64,000 nt of DNA from Anadara kagoshimensis (lineage: Eukaryota; Mollusca; Bivalvia; Arcoida; Arcidae), in assembly GCA_021292105.1 (NCBI GenBank), contig CM037874.1:24478583-24542582 (forward strand). The letters run 5' to 3'. The notes under the pieces are model-generated. The model saw only the letters and a list, made by a program, of their open reading frames with translations, had not been told where the DNA came from and ran no database searches. Both the position numbers and the translations under genes were made by a program. Positions 11,301 to 24,000 of this stretch are shown piece after piece; position 1 is the first letter of the stretch; every line of letters starts with the position of its first letter.

Positions 11301-12840
11301 TCAAATAACGGCAATAAATGAAAACCAATAAACTATTGTAGTGATCATCTTTATTACATTAATATGAATAAATCACATAACGATACATATCATTTTGATA
11401 ATTTTATAGAAGTCCCTTAATGGCCGCCAAACATAATATATACATAAATACATTAATAATATACATTTCAGTGAGTGCGATATCATGTTTTATCGGCAAA
11501 GCAAAGCAATATTGGCCGAGGCCGTGCCAATATCTGAAAATTCTCACAAATTATGCGTAAATTAAATACGTGTCTATATAGGCCTAAGTATAAGCAATAT
11601 GACACGTACCATGGTATTCTCGGATGCCAAACCTCAGTGCGGGGTGTTTTGTTTGAAATTCATCACATAAGCATCCTTTTGAAAGCAAAGACATTTTATT
11701 TCCCCAAGACAATGTATAACCGGGGATCACTCAGGACAAATATTTTGAAGAATGCAATGCCAGTGTGCACATAAGTCAGATGGTTGATTCTGAACTGGAT
11801 CTTGATGATAATGACAGTGGTAGTCCTGCCAATAATAATTTAATAAAATTGATAACATACTATATTCCAGTCTAATGTTCACCCGTACCGCTTGTTTACC
11901 TTCTCCAAATGTCCCTGGTCAGCCCATACAGCTACCACCGGTGACAGAATCCCTCATCTCACATCCAGTCCATAGGTGGTAAAACATTGATTCATCCAAG
12001 AAAACATTAATTCCATGTCAATAGTTGGTTTCAGGGTTTGTTTAACACACTGTTCATTCAACCAATGCAGTTTTTCTTATGTTATGGGTAAGATCAAAAT
12101 GTAAACACGCCTGTCCTACAAACGTTTGGCCGTCACGTATGACGTTGTACAAAGTGTTGTTTGTTTTCATGATCGCGAGACATAATATAATCCTTTTTTG
12201 TCAATGAGTTTAAATGTAACATAATTTATATGTTGACTGAAAATAACTAAAAAATGAATAAAAAGATATAAATTCAAAACTATTTCAGCTTTTTTATCGG
12301 ATATTTTATCGTTTCATAAAGATATCATTTATTGTATCACTACGCAGTTCGGCCTTGTAACGTCGATTTTCTGAAAATCAGCTGATCAGTTCAGAAATGT
12401 AGGTCAGCTTAAAAAAAATGTTAAATTTTGGGTTTGTAATTATAAGAATTAAATTGCACTTTTTACGTTGTTATCGGGGTGTAACAACGTGAAAATTATC
12501 ACAAATTGTGTAAAACCGCGTAGCGTAAATAACCATTTTTTAATGTATTTTATGATTAAATTTAAAAAATGGTATATGACACTACTTTCGTCGTTAAAAT
12601 TTTTGTCTTGAAATGAGATTTGCAAAAAAGCATTTCAACCGCCTCACAAAATTAAATTTTGTCACTAGATTATATATATATTGTATACAGTGTTGGTCCA
12701 AAGTCGGAGTTATTATGATAAATGATTTCAATGTTTTTCATACCTTGTTCGTTAATGTTTGCCATGTACTTACGTGTGTTACTAAACTTAATACTTAACA
12801 ACTTTCTTTGCATCAAAAGTGGAGCAGGTGCGTGGTTATG
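11301..12840. other. Intergenic, nothing recognised
   Basis: AT-rich sequence. Short open frames at 11553-11774 and 12613-12798 show no similarity I recognise and no splice structure. No RNA gene seen. Confidence 0.5.
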
Positions 12841-12857
12841 ACTTTTACATTATTGGT

Positions 12858-12980
12858 GTTTATGTCCCAATCAAGATACTTTGACTTATATCGTGACAGT
12901 CAATACTGGTATTTATAGGTGCATAGTAAGGGAACACCCAGAGAAAACTAGTGACATTTGGCAACCGAACACACAAGAAT
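12858..12980 (-). mobile_element. SINE family 2, 3' part
   Basis: Body/tail of SINE family 2 on the minus strand: TTATGTCCCAATCAAGATAC, CTTATATCGTGACAG, CCAGAGAAAACTAGTGACAT. The head is absent. Compare 13785-13965 and 21184-21395. Confidence 0.45.
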
Positions 12981-13784
12981 TTGCCAGAGTAAGTAGATGT
13001 TAGGCGTTGTTTTATCTGCATGCTGGGGATTTAGATCATTGGACGACCGACCCCAAATCAAAAAACTAGTATTTGGGGGACAAGAGCTCTGTTGATCAAC
13101 ATGTTAAGTATATCGATAACGGTCATTTATTGTTTTCAAATTGTTTTGCTTCGCATCCGGATTTTATATATTAGTTATGCATCTGCCATTGTGCTACTTT
13201 TGAATTTTTATGAAATAATACATTCAAAAGTAGCACATGACAATTATTTGTACAATGTACATAGCAAGTATACGGACAGGTAAAATTTGAAAAAAAGGCG
13301 ATTACCCAAAAATATCATTGGTTTGGCCTGATCAACTATCCTTTGCAAAACGTTTCTTTTAAGTTCTGCTCTTAGTGCAATTTACAAATTACACCTCTTT
13401 AAATTCTAAATATATTACGTGACATCTAACAGAACTCAACCGTAAATAGACTTCTTGTGTAAAATAAATTAAAGTTTTTTTATCTAAAAATATTAGGTTT
13501 TTTGTAATTTTACATATTCAAATAAATGCGTCTTCCGTGTTTGGTATTTTTAAGTCCAATTATATATACACACATGTAAAAACATGTAAACATATGCATG
13601 TATTTATGTACATATTCATTGATAAATATTTAAGTTCTACCGATGGCATAAGGGAATATTATGAATAAATTTACATCGTTAGAGAAAATTAATATTTTAT
13701 CATTTATTGAATTGATTTCCCCATTCCACGAATTCAATTTCTGGTATTCTTTTTATAAAAGATACCTTGAATAATAGTAGTGAA

Positions 13785-13965
13785 ATTTTATGTCCCAGTC
13801 AAGATTACCTAAAGAAAACCATCAACATTTTGTAAGCGAACTGACTTACTTTCTGACACTAGGATCTGTCCAGTGGTGGGATTCGAACCTAGGCGGCTAA
13901 TGGCGTTGTGGTCCGTAATCGAACCTGGTGGTTTTGATCACTCGGCCACGGAGGCTCTCCGAATT
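13785..13965 (-). mobile_element. SINE family 2 with tRNA-like head
   Basis: Minus-strand copy. The head at the right reads TGGCCGAGTG on the minus strand (A box), with GGTTCGA-type B-box motifs. The body contains CAGTTCGCTTAC, GGTTTTCTTTAGG and TCTTGACTGGGACATAAAA on the minus strand. The head duplicates its B-box region (two GGTTCGA motifs in 60 bp). Confidence 0.55.
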
Positions 13966-14248
13966 AATATTCTACTAAACGAAATAATTAAAATTAACAA
14001 CTTTAGATAAAAATAGCAAAAACAGCATGTACACAAAAACTTCACAGCGAGTAAAATAAAAGAAAAAAACACAAAGAAACGGGATAGTAAAAATCAAAGA
14101 AAGATTGTTAAATGGTGGCACTGAGGAACCAAATCGTCCCTTTGAAACGTTTAGCCTTTAAACCTGGTTATAAAATAATGAAACTATATATAGATTGAAA
14201 CTACTGATTATAAACCCCAGACTTTGGACGGGCACTGGAGTAAGTGAG

Positions 14249-14546
14249 TTGAGTAATGGTGTATAACATCCCCAGTCAAGAATATTCCACTTATATCGAG
14301 ACGTTGCCAGCTATAGGCGAATGTACAGAAACAATTTGCCTGTGTGTTGCGCTGATGGCATTATACAACAGAGTTCGTCATCGTGACACGGGACCTCGTT
14401 TATTTGAATTCATTTCGTAATTCCGAGTGTTTGGCGAGAGAACAGTCTCTACCCACTTTCAAGTCCTGGGTCTGACCCAGCCGGGGTTAGGACCCAGAAC
14501 CTCCAACGTATACGGAGCAATCACTCTATCAACTGGGCTACACTGG
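14249..14546 (-). mobile_element. SINE family 1 copy
   Basis: Nearly full-length minus-strand copy: tail GAGTAATGGTGTATAACATC at the left, then ATATCGAGACGTTGCCAGC, TGTGTTGCGCTGATGGCATT, GACACGGGACCTCG, TTTGGCGAGAGAACAG, and the tRNA-like head with TCAACTGGGCTACACTGG at the right. Confidence 0.75.
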
Positions 14547-14663
14547 ATATAAACACAAACACATATCGGGTCATCACTGACTATGAAACTCGCTTACTTC
14601 GACGGACACTCTGTACGATTAAATGTTGTGAAATCCAACGATATTATGTACATTGTTGTTACA

Positions 14664-14905
14664 TGTATAGTCAAACAACATTGACCTGTCCGTTTGACCT
14701 TTCATTATGAATTTTCATATAGGACGGTCCACCCAAAACATGTAGCGTCAGAATTCGCAGTTAATACATATACACATTGCCCATGATAAGTGTTAACATC
14801 ATATAGACAAATATTCACACGTGATCCTATTACTTAAATTTACTCGTCTAAAATTAATATTTAAATCAAAGGTCAAGTAGACAGGTCAATGTTGTTTGCC
14901 TAGAT
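14664..14905. mobile_element. MITE C copy (~245 bp)
   Basis: Inverted ends: TCAAACAACATTGACCTGTC at the left, GACAGGTCAATGTTGTTTGC at the right; inner ends TTTGACCTTTCATTATG and AATCAAAGGTCAAG. It shares CACATTGCCCATGATAAGTG with the copies at 33217-33460 and 34719-34963. No coding capacity. Confidence 0.75.
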
Positions 14906-15602
14906 ATGGACACATGAAACATAACATCAAGTTTATATGTCCTTAAAAATAGTAATATAGTTGTTAACATTATTGATTTTACGACGATTTGTAAATGACA
15001 TCTCTAACCCATCAAAGGAAATCCCAATGTATATTTTATATCTATATATACATGCACGAGTACATATAATAATGTAAGAACTATAAGGCGGTATTGATTC
15101 TCTTTTTTTCATTATTGACACTGAAAAAAAATTTCAATAGACTCCAACAAGTTAAAATACTATAGATACACACTGTTGTGATTTGTTATAAAGTTTCTCG
15201 TCTTCTATTCATATTCAAGGTCGGTTAATAAGCAAAATTTAAAAATTAAGGGGGAACAAGAGTCTTTAAAGGTAGATAATTCAATTTATGAATCGAAATG
15301 CTGAAAAAATAGACTTGCTTTAATTCTATATTCCTATTAGGGCTTTTCCGTTTCGATTTTAGACAAGACCTTTGATCCGGGGTTTCTTTTTTTTTCTTGG
15401 TAATATAGAAATGCCAGAATATACAACACTACATATTCGAATTAGTGCCGGCCGAATTGGGTTCTTCTCGACCCCTCGTTAGCTATATCTACGCAGCTTT
15501 TCGGCCAATGGATATCCATATCTCGACCTCTTGTAAGTCAAACTTCGGCTCAATTTCGTAAGCTCAGTGTTAAAGTTTTAACATGTCTGTACTGTAGTAC
15601 AT

Positions 15603-15782
15603 ACAGTCAACCTTGTCTATAAAGGCCACTAAAGGGAAACAGTAAAGTTACCTTTATGGGCAGGTGGTCTATATATAAAGAGGTTCAAATATGAATAAAA
15701 AGCAATTTGGATACAATTCTACTGGCCTTTATAAGCATGTGGCCCTCATATAGAGGTGGTCTGTAAGCAATTTGGACTGCAC
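15603..15782. mobile_element. MITE A copy (~180 bp)
   Basis: Left end ACAGTCAACCTTGTCTATAA, right end TAAGCAATTTGGACTGC, inverted to each other. Internal words: GGCCACTAAAGGGAAACAGT, CAATTCTACTGGCCTTTATA. This family also occurs at 16232-16414, 35070-35266, 38336-38494, 44931-45112 and 59915-60098. Confidence 0.7.
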
Positions 15783-16231
15783 ATGAATACACGTGTAGTA
15801 CATGTACGTGGCTATAAATTAAAGAGGAGCAAATGAATATGGTAGTTTTTTTTATAGAATTTCTTCGTTACAGTGCCAGTTTTGAGCCGCTAGTGCTCAT
15901 TATAACCAGACAGTTTGGTGAAATTTCGCCTTTTAAATTCATGTGTCGGGTGGTTTTGAAGGCAATAGGGCGAAACGACGAAATAACGCCTAGTAAACTG
16001 AGTGGCGAGGAAAAATTAAAAAAGGGTAAATAAAAAAATATATAAAGATGTGTAAACTTTAGCTACTACTACAGGGTTCGATTCGTTGTTATTATTGACT
16101 TTTTCTTTGCATTCTCTTCTTTAGTTTATTTTCACGAGAAGAATGTTCTTTACATCTATACATAAGTCTAACTGTAACATGTTTGCAATTTATGTTTCCT
16201 TGGTGAATCTATATATACATGTATATACATA

Positions 16232-16414
16232 GAGTTGAACCTGCCTGAAAGGCCATCTCTGTATTATAAGACAACCTGCTTATAAAGGCCAGTAGAATTG
16301 TATCCCAATTGTTCTTTATTCATATTATTTGAACCTGTATATAAAGGTCACCTGCACATAAAGGACACTTTTACCGGTTCCCTTATGTGGCCTTTATAGA
16401 CAGGTTAGACTGTA
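16232..16414. mobile_element. MITE A copy
   Basis: Ends AGTTGAACCTGCCTGAAAGG and CCTTTATAGACAGGTTAGAC are inverted relative to each other; core CCAGTAGAATTGTATCCCAA. Confidence 0.7.
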
Positions 16415-16919
16415 TTTGTATATGGCAATTTTCACTTTCATGCCACTTGGAGTTTGTTTTAAAGAGATAACTTATACGATTACTATCACCATGCATGATT
16501 GTAACAAGAAAGAAAAATGAAAACCTAGGTGTAGCCTTAAAAAGACATACCTATATACAGGTCTATACAGATTTAGGAAATGTATTTATTTGGATTATAA
16601 TTATATTGATATACGACTTTTAATATTCAATATACATATGTATATATATATACACATTATGTAGTCACGGCATGTTGTTTACAAAATAGTTTACATGGCT
16701 AACCGAAAAATAAATTAAGTAATGAACGAATTTTAAAAAGGAATTCCCAACGACAACTGGAGGTAAGTTAGATCTATATTTTTTATTTTTCATTTTTATT
16801 ATAAAATAGTGTTATCTCAAAATCGACATGTATTATATGTCGGTGTTTAAAATTAATGTAGTCGCTGCTTAAAATTAATGTTTTTATTTTCATGACACTA
16901 TCACTGCTACAACAATAAA

Positions 16920-17053
16920 AAACAAACATAACACCCATGTTCAAAGCACAATAAAAAAAATTAAGTAAAAACTTTGAAGACTGAAAAATTTGGTTAAATA
17001 CGTGAACTTCCGGGTGCTCCGGAGGCAGAGGTAATTACATCCTGTTTAGCTAG

Positions 17054-17100
<47 letters not shown>
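16920..17100. repeat. Dispersed repeat R plus (CA)n microsatellite
   Basis: Repeat R words (CACCCATGTTCAAAGCAC, CTCCGGAGGCAGAGG, CATCCTGTTTAGCTAGCC) run directly into a (CA)n tract at about 17054-17096, then (TAA)n. The microsatellite replaces the part of the repeat that reads CACATGTG in other copies, so it probably grew from it. Confidence 0.6.
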
Positions 17101-17119
17101 TAATAATAATCACTGATCG

Positions 17120-17335
17120 GTCCATCTTGGAAATCTTTAATTTTCGTGCCACAATTTTCGTTAATTTCGTGGATATTCTGACCCGCGAATTTATATGTCA
17201 ACAAAATAGTATATATTACGAACTCACCTTAAACGAAGACCACAGACCACGAAATTTTACACACCCCAAATGGCTTTTTTCCCTTAAAACCACGAAAATT
17301 TGACACCACAAAATCACAATTTCACAGTAATACAA
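17120..17335. mobile_element. Degenerate TIR element with ATTTTCGTG motifs
   Basis: AATTTTCGTGCCACAATTTTC near the left and CCACGAAAATTTGACACC near the right are inverted relatives. The motif set resembles the better element at 47008-47239. Ends are not sharply defined. Confidence 0.35.
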
Positions 17336-17790
17336 GAAACAAAAAGTTAAGCTTAAATTAAAACAGGTTGGTTGGGAACGTTGTCTCCGTTAGTTTTATT
17401 GCAGTAACCATACAAATGTTTTTTGCCATCAGCTGAACTAGTGGCAACAATAAGATACACAACAAACAATCAAGGTCCATATGATAAGGGAAAATAAGAA
17501 CTTAAAACTTATTATTTAAATTACACCTATAATAGTTATGTTAGTTACAGGATATGCTAGGCGTTACTTAAACAGCACTAGACGTCCGTGTCGGAATACA
17601 ATTCCTCATCAGTAGTGCACTGTGACAACTCCGGACTTCATTAGTCCGGCGTTGCAATGTCGAAGCCAAATAAAGTCCGGGCTTTATTAGGCGTCGGACT
17701 TCATTAGGACTAAGGTGTTGTTACAGTGCTTGGTCCAAAATTGTGAAACCAAAATTTTTCAAGGGGTTGAATGACAAGATTAAAAACATG

Positions 17791-17945
17791 GTACAGTCGA
17801 CTCTCGTTATCTCGAATTTGTTGGGTCCGTGGAAAGTAGTTCGACATATCCGAAGTTCGACTTAAAAATCGGCAAGTCCCTGACATGGGATGTAACTCTG
17901 TTGTACTTCTCATAACTGTTGACTTCCGGTCCATAATCGGCAATT
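17791..17945. mobile_element. Pogo/Tigger-like MITE fragment
   Basis: Begins TACAGTCGACTCTCGTTATC, with CATATCCGAAGTTCGACTTA and TGTTGACTTCCGGTCC inside. It shares its left end with the complete element at 32335-33193 and is truncated at the right. Confidence 0.55.
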
Positions 17946-20036
17946 TTTCATCATTATTTATTTCAATATTTATAACTTATGTTTATACTATTAAACAATG
18001 TAATGACAAAAATATTATATGATATATATCCAATTGACAAAAGTAAAGTGATAGTTTCTATGTTAAATATAATATTTCATTTGTGGTTTTTTTTCCGCTA
18101 TCAGTTTGTTGTCGCGTGTAAGTTGACGTCATGTTGTTTCAAACTAGATTACGAAACAATTTTCAAGGTTTAAGATTATTGTTAATCCTTAATCCAAGTA
18201 AACAAGTGAATTATTTCTTTTAAAAACAATCGATTTGTGATGCAACTATTATCTGGATTAAGAATACTAATCATAATCCCATGTATGATTTCCGATATTT
18301 TTGGAACATAACATAACATTGGTCTAGGGGTTAAATCGGTTCATGACTAAAACCTTCGTTCCCGTGTACTCTAGAAATGAATACCATTTAGCTATCGACG
18401 CCAAAACCTGGATTTAACTCAAAATTGGATGTGAAACTACTTCTTGGACAATCAAAGTCCGGTTGGGTAACAGTTCCTGAATTTGAATTCTATTTGAATA
18501 CTAAATATTTAAACATATTTTTCACAGATGATCGCACATGTATATTCAACTTTTAGAAATTTTCCGGTTAAAATCAAAGTTAAATTAGAAGACGCAACTA
18601 ATTATTTTAATTATGTTTTGATTTTAACTATGCTAATGTTTATAAGTATCTATTTCCGTTTCTGACAAATAATTTGTTATATAAACCATATAAACAGTAA
18701 TGTCATTTGTCAGTGTATATTTTACAAACTAAAATGAGGGTGACATTGGCCATAAGTCTATATTATGTAATAAAGGCAAAACTCTTAAGATCTACAAGAA
18801 TAGTGTATGCGGAACTCTTCTATGTTAAAGGTTTTGAAATTTCACAACTATATATGCGTGGTTAGTCGGTGAGCAATTATGTAACTTTTGTTTGCAAATG
18901 GGTTTTTCCAGAATCTTACAATCAGCATCAAATATCTCCATTTATCACCTAGATTGACCCATAATTAATATTAAAGAACTTCCTCTCATTGCATAACATT
19001 TTTATTTAAACATCTATGCATATTCCGAACTAGACCAAGTTCTTATATTGACAACAAACCGTAGTGTACAAATGTAGGTAGTGTAATTTATAACACAAAT
19101 ATTTATATTTAGTATAAGGTATTTGGGCACTCTTAAACGGTTTTATTATAAAAAATTTTAATTTCTGTTGGTGATTTTGTCAGCTATATCACTTACAGCT
19201 TTGTTATTCATGCTGGAATTTCAAATTAACGAAACTTGAAAATAATTTTTAAAGATTTTATTGAGTAATTACTCAAATGTACTTGTATATCCGGTTTTTT
19301 AAAACATATGGTAAATGGGTATACTCTCAGTCACAAGTAGTTGTGTACTTGTTTTTCATTCGTTGCATTTTTTCGGAAGTGTTTAATATATTGTTAGTGT
19401 CTCAGTAAAACATTACCCTCTAAATGCCGAAGGGTTTTTTTTATCATTTTATTTTTCAAGATAAAATGATGATTTTTTTTCAAGCTCAATTTTCTCATTT
19501 TTAATTTTCGGTCATTTTGTCTAATAGTGACTCCTATTTCAATTGAAACTATAATAATTCAATTTTTATCGCAGATAAAAAGTTTATATGAATGAAATGA
19601 AAAATTAAGAATTACACAATTTTTTTTTCAAATCTGTAAAACTAAAACGACCCGTAATTCATAGTTATTCACGGAAATTTTTAGCAGATGAAATGTTTCA
19701 CGGAATCTGTAGATTTGTTTGAAGCCAAAAGCATAATTAAAGGTGGAAAATTAAGAAAAATATAGTATTTTTGTGACAGCTACACGATTTTAAAATTAGG
19801 TGTGTGATAATGCGTGATTAAGCATTAAGGGTTTAACCAAACCTCACATTAATAAACATGCGTGTTTTATATCACGCTACATTCTTCTTCTTATTTTTGT
19901 TATTTTAACTTTAGTTAGTTGTTTTTAGATATAAAGAAAACAAGATGTGAAAAAAGTCAACTAGAGAATAATGTCCAGATTATCCTATAAACGAGGGTAA
20001 GTCACTAGCATAAAGTGTGCTTACATACTTTCTTGG
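17946..20036. other. Non-coding stretch, nothing recognised
   Basis: AT-rich with no supported exon or repeat boundary. It may be intron or 5' flank of the coiled-coil gene at 21049-25563, whose upstream exons I could not place. Confidence 0.4.
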
Positions 20037-20925
20037 TAGAAGTTTACATGTCAACGGTTTACTTTATTTGCCAGTTTTCAAAGTGTTAACCTGTTTGCCA
20101 GTTGACAAAGTGTTTAACTTTTTGCCAGTATTAAAGTGTTCACTTGTTTGCCAGTTCACAAATTATGTTCTTATTTGCCAGGTTTTAAAGTGTTTATTTA
20201 TTTGCCAATTTTCAAAGTATTTACTTATTTGCCAGTTTACTTATTTGCCAGTTTACTTATTTGCCAGTTTTCAAAGTGTTTATCTATTTGCCAGTTTTCA
20301 AAGTGTTTACTAATTTGCCAGTTTTCAACGTATTTACTTATTTGCCAGTTTTCAAAGTGCTTACTTATTTGCCAGTTCACAAAGTGTTTACTTATTTGCC
20401 AGTTTTCAAAGTGTTTACTTATTTGCCAGTTCACAAAGTGTTTACTTATTTGCCAGTTTTCAAAGTGTTTACTTATTTGCCAGTTCACAAAGTGTTTACT
20501 TATTTGCCAGTTTTCAAAGTGTTTACTTATTTGCCAGTTCACAAAGTGTTTACTTATTTGCCAGTTTTCAACGTATTTGCTTATTTGCCAGTTCACAAAG
20601 TGTTTACTTATTTGCCAGTTTTCAACGTATTTACTTATTTGCCAGCTTACAAAGTGTTTACTTATTTGCCAGTTCACAAAGTGTTTACTTATTTGCCAGT
20701 TCACAAAGTGTTTACTTATTTGCCAGTTCACAAAGTGTTTACTTATTTGCCAGTTTTAAACGTATTTACTTATTTGCCAGTTCACAAAATGTTTACTTAT
20801 TTGCCAGTTCACAAAGTGTTTACTTATTTGCCAGTTCACAAAGTTAACTTATTTGCCAGTTTTCAAAGTTTTTACTACTTATTTGGCAGTTCACAAAGTG
20901 TTTACCTGTTTGCAGGTTCACAAAG
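20037..20925. repeat. 27-bp satellite array, ~32 copies
   Basis: Units of 27 bp read TTTACTTATTTGCCAG followed by TTTTCAAAGTG or TTCACAAAGTG; the two variants often alternate, giving a 54-bp higher-order period in 20340-20560. Units at the edges are more diverged (20037-20230, 20860-20925). Because 27 is a multiple of three, several frames stay open and produce long artefactual proteins; none has a credible start or non-repeat flank. The array lies 5' of the first placed exon of the coiled-coil gene. Confidence 0.9.
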
Positions 20926-21048
20926 TGTTCACAATTTTTTACTTGGCTTGAGATTGTGATTTGAACATTGACCGGTATGTAATTTTGGTAATATTACTGC
21001 TAATTCTGGCATTCAGGTAATTTTTTGATAATTTTTTCATGTGTACAG

Positions 21049-24000
21049 GTCTCATGACACCGAGATGTATTCCAGTTCAGGTGGTATAGAGTTGGAACAA
21101 AAATTACGACGGGAAGCTGAGGAAAAGTGAGTACCTTAATAAAAGTAACGTAGGTCTATTAAGTACTCGGGTGTCGATACTGGATTCGGTGGTCGAGTGG
21201 TCTAAAGCGGCACAGCCCCACTAACAACCAAGGTTCGAATCCCAAAGGGACATATCCTAGAGTGAGAAAGTTTCAGTTCGCTTTTCGAAGGTAGGTTATT
21301 TTCTCCAGGCACTTTGGTTTTCTCCACCAACTCTGAACTGATCTCGATATAAGTGAAAGAATATTGACTACGACATAAAATCCCATTATATTACTCATGT
21401 GATACTATGGTCATATTACTTTCAGTACTACTGGTAATAGAAAACGAAAAAAGGGCGCATAATTTCCGCTTCTGGTTTGAATTTTTTCGTTTTACAAAGT
21501 TTTATCACGAATCTTTTCAGAAAAAATGAGTGATAAAGTACTATGCCCCCAAGTCAAGATCCTTTAATTTATATCGGGACGGTGAAGGAAACCCGTAGTG
21601 TTCAAACAAACTTCTAAATCAGGATTTATTGCTTGACATCCTGGTAAAAATTAATTATTATATTGGCATTATTTGTAATTTTTCTTTTATCTGAAACAGA
21701 AATAGCGATTTCGGTATTTTTACGTTCATCAAGATCATTTATCAGCAAGTCACCGTCCTATATATCTAGTGTTTGGAGTTTCATATTAATTGTTTCTTAT
21801 TTATTTATTTATTTATATTTTAATTTCTTATTTCATTTTTTTATTTTATTATTTTTGGTTGCGTGTTTTTGGTTGTTTTTGCTATTATATCGTTCTTCAG
21901 CTACAAATTTCTCCTATACTATTCACACTTTAGATTTATGATTATGTATTCATCAGGTACAGGAAAACTGTACAAAAACTCGACCAGTTACAGTCTGTTT
22001 TACAAAAGAGGACCGAAGAATTAGAAGCAGAGAAAAAATTACGAGAGGAAGTCGAGGAAAGGTATATATAAAACTACCCCCGCCCCCAACATTTAATGTT
22101 TTCCCGCGACCTTGACTTTTCTGATATAACCTTATCAAGTTCATGACACACCTTTGGATCATGAAGATTATTCACGTAAAGTTTTATGACAGTCAACTAA
22201 AACAGCTATGATATATGGCACAGACACAATTTCCAAACATACTGTACCCACGACCTTGACCTTTATGGTATGACTTGGTTCAAGGTTGTCATAGTTGTCA
22301 TATGTGCAGGTTTCTAAGATATACAGTAAACCATTGTTATACTCTTACTCGGTACCATTTCCAAGTCACTTATCTCCACAGTACATGTATGCATTTTGAA
22401 GTTCCAAAATATATTTGCTTTATGTTTTTCTTTACGAGTCTCCAATTTATTGCAAAACACCTTACAACTGAATTAATAATGACAATGACTTGACGTTTTA
22501 CTTCAAATATGCATATGAGTTGAGTAATGGTGTTGAACATCCCAGTTAAGAATATTTCACTTATATCGAGACATCGCCAGGTATAGGCGAAAGTGCAGAA
22601 ATTTTGCCTGTGCGTTGCGCTGATGGCATTATACAGCAGGGTTCTTTAGCGTGCCAAGCCCACCGTGACACGGGACCTCGTTTATTTTAAGTTTCCATCC
22701 GAAAGAACAGTGACTTTCAATTCATAATGCCGAGTGCTTGGCGAACGAACAGTCGCTACCCACTTTCAAGTCTTGGGTCAGACCCGGCCGGGGTTCGAAC
22801 CCACGACCTCCCACTTACGGAGCGAGCACTCTACCAACTGAGCTACCACAGTGGTTAAATATTGCATATGATCTTTACGTTTTGATAATCATTCAATTTC
22901 TTGAACAGGAATGGTAAATTACAATTTACGATAAATAAATTAGAGCAATATCTACGCAAGAAAAGTGGTACACCAGGTCTACAAGAGAGTCCAACTCCAA
23001 GGTAGGTAAAACATAAAACACTCATAACAGACCAACTCGTACCGGCCTCTAAATTAAAGAGAGCATATGAAAGGGTCTATTTTGGTCACCCTAGGAAAGT
23101 ATATTTGACACAGGGAAATCTAAAAAGGATTTTTCTACTATTCACATTCCACATAAACACTGGTTGTAAAACCCAGTAAGAGAGCGCAATTAACACTGGC
23201 TGTACAACCCAGCGAGAGAATGCAATGAATACTGGTTGTACAATCCAATGAGAGAGGGCTATGAAGAGAGGCTGTACACTAAAGTGAGAGTGTTGTACAC
23301 TCCAGAGAGAGTGCTATGAACACTGGTTGTACAATCCAATGAAAGAGGGCTATGAACAGTGGCTGTACACTCCAGTGAGTGCTATGAACACTGGCTGTAG
23401 ACTCCAGTGAGAGAGTGCAATGAACACTGGCTGTACAATCCAGTGGAAACGTGCTATGAACAGTGGATGTACATTCCAGTGAGTGCTATGAACATTTGCT
23501 GTACACCCCAAGTGCAATGAACACTGACTGTACACTCCAGTGAGAAAGTGCTATGAACACTGACTGTACACTCCAGTGAGAAAGTACTATGAACAGTGGA
23601 TGTACATGCCAGTGAGTGCTATGAACACTTGCTGTACATTCAAGAAAGTGCTATGAACACTGACTGTACACTCCAGTGAGAGAGTGCAATGAACACTGGC
23701 TGTACACTCCAGTGAGAGAGTGCAATGAACACTGGCTGTACACTCCAGTGAGAAAGTGCTATGAAAAGTGGATGTACATTCCAATGAGTGCTATGAACAT
23801 TTGCTGTACACTCCAAGTGCAATGAACACTGACTGTACAATCCAGTGAGAAAGTGCTATGAACAGTGGATGTACATTCCAGTGAGTGCTATGAACATTTG
23901 CTGTACATTCCAGAGTGCTATAAACACTGACTGTACAATCCAGTGAGAGTGCTATGAAAACTGACTACACTCCAGTGAGTGCTATGAACATTTGCTGTAC

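Noticed and set aside
16741..16763. An upstream exon of the coiled-coil gene (good GTAAGT donor)
   Set aside because: The acceptor is poor, the exon would be only about 23 nt and there is no independent support; phase alone is not enough.
20017..20959. Long open frames on both strands (up to about 230 codons) as a repeat protein gene
   Set aside because: They follow from a 27-bp satellite; there is no signal peptide, no credible start, no unique flanking domain, and all frames are equally open.
22780..22856. A functional tRNA gene
   Set aside because: The A/B-box head is joined to a SINE body repeated at many loci, and the cloverleaf is incomplete; the same applies to 21184, 26100, 39035 and 49200.
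23350..23840. Short open frames rich in TANVHSTHW-like repeats
   Set aside because: They are translations of the intronic minisatellite and shift frame as unit length varies.
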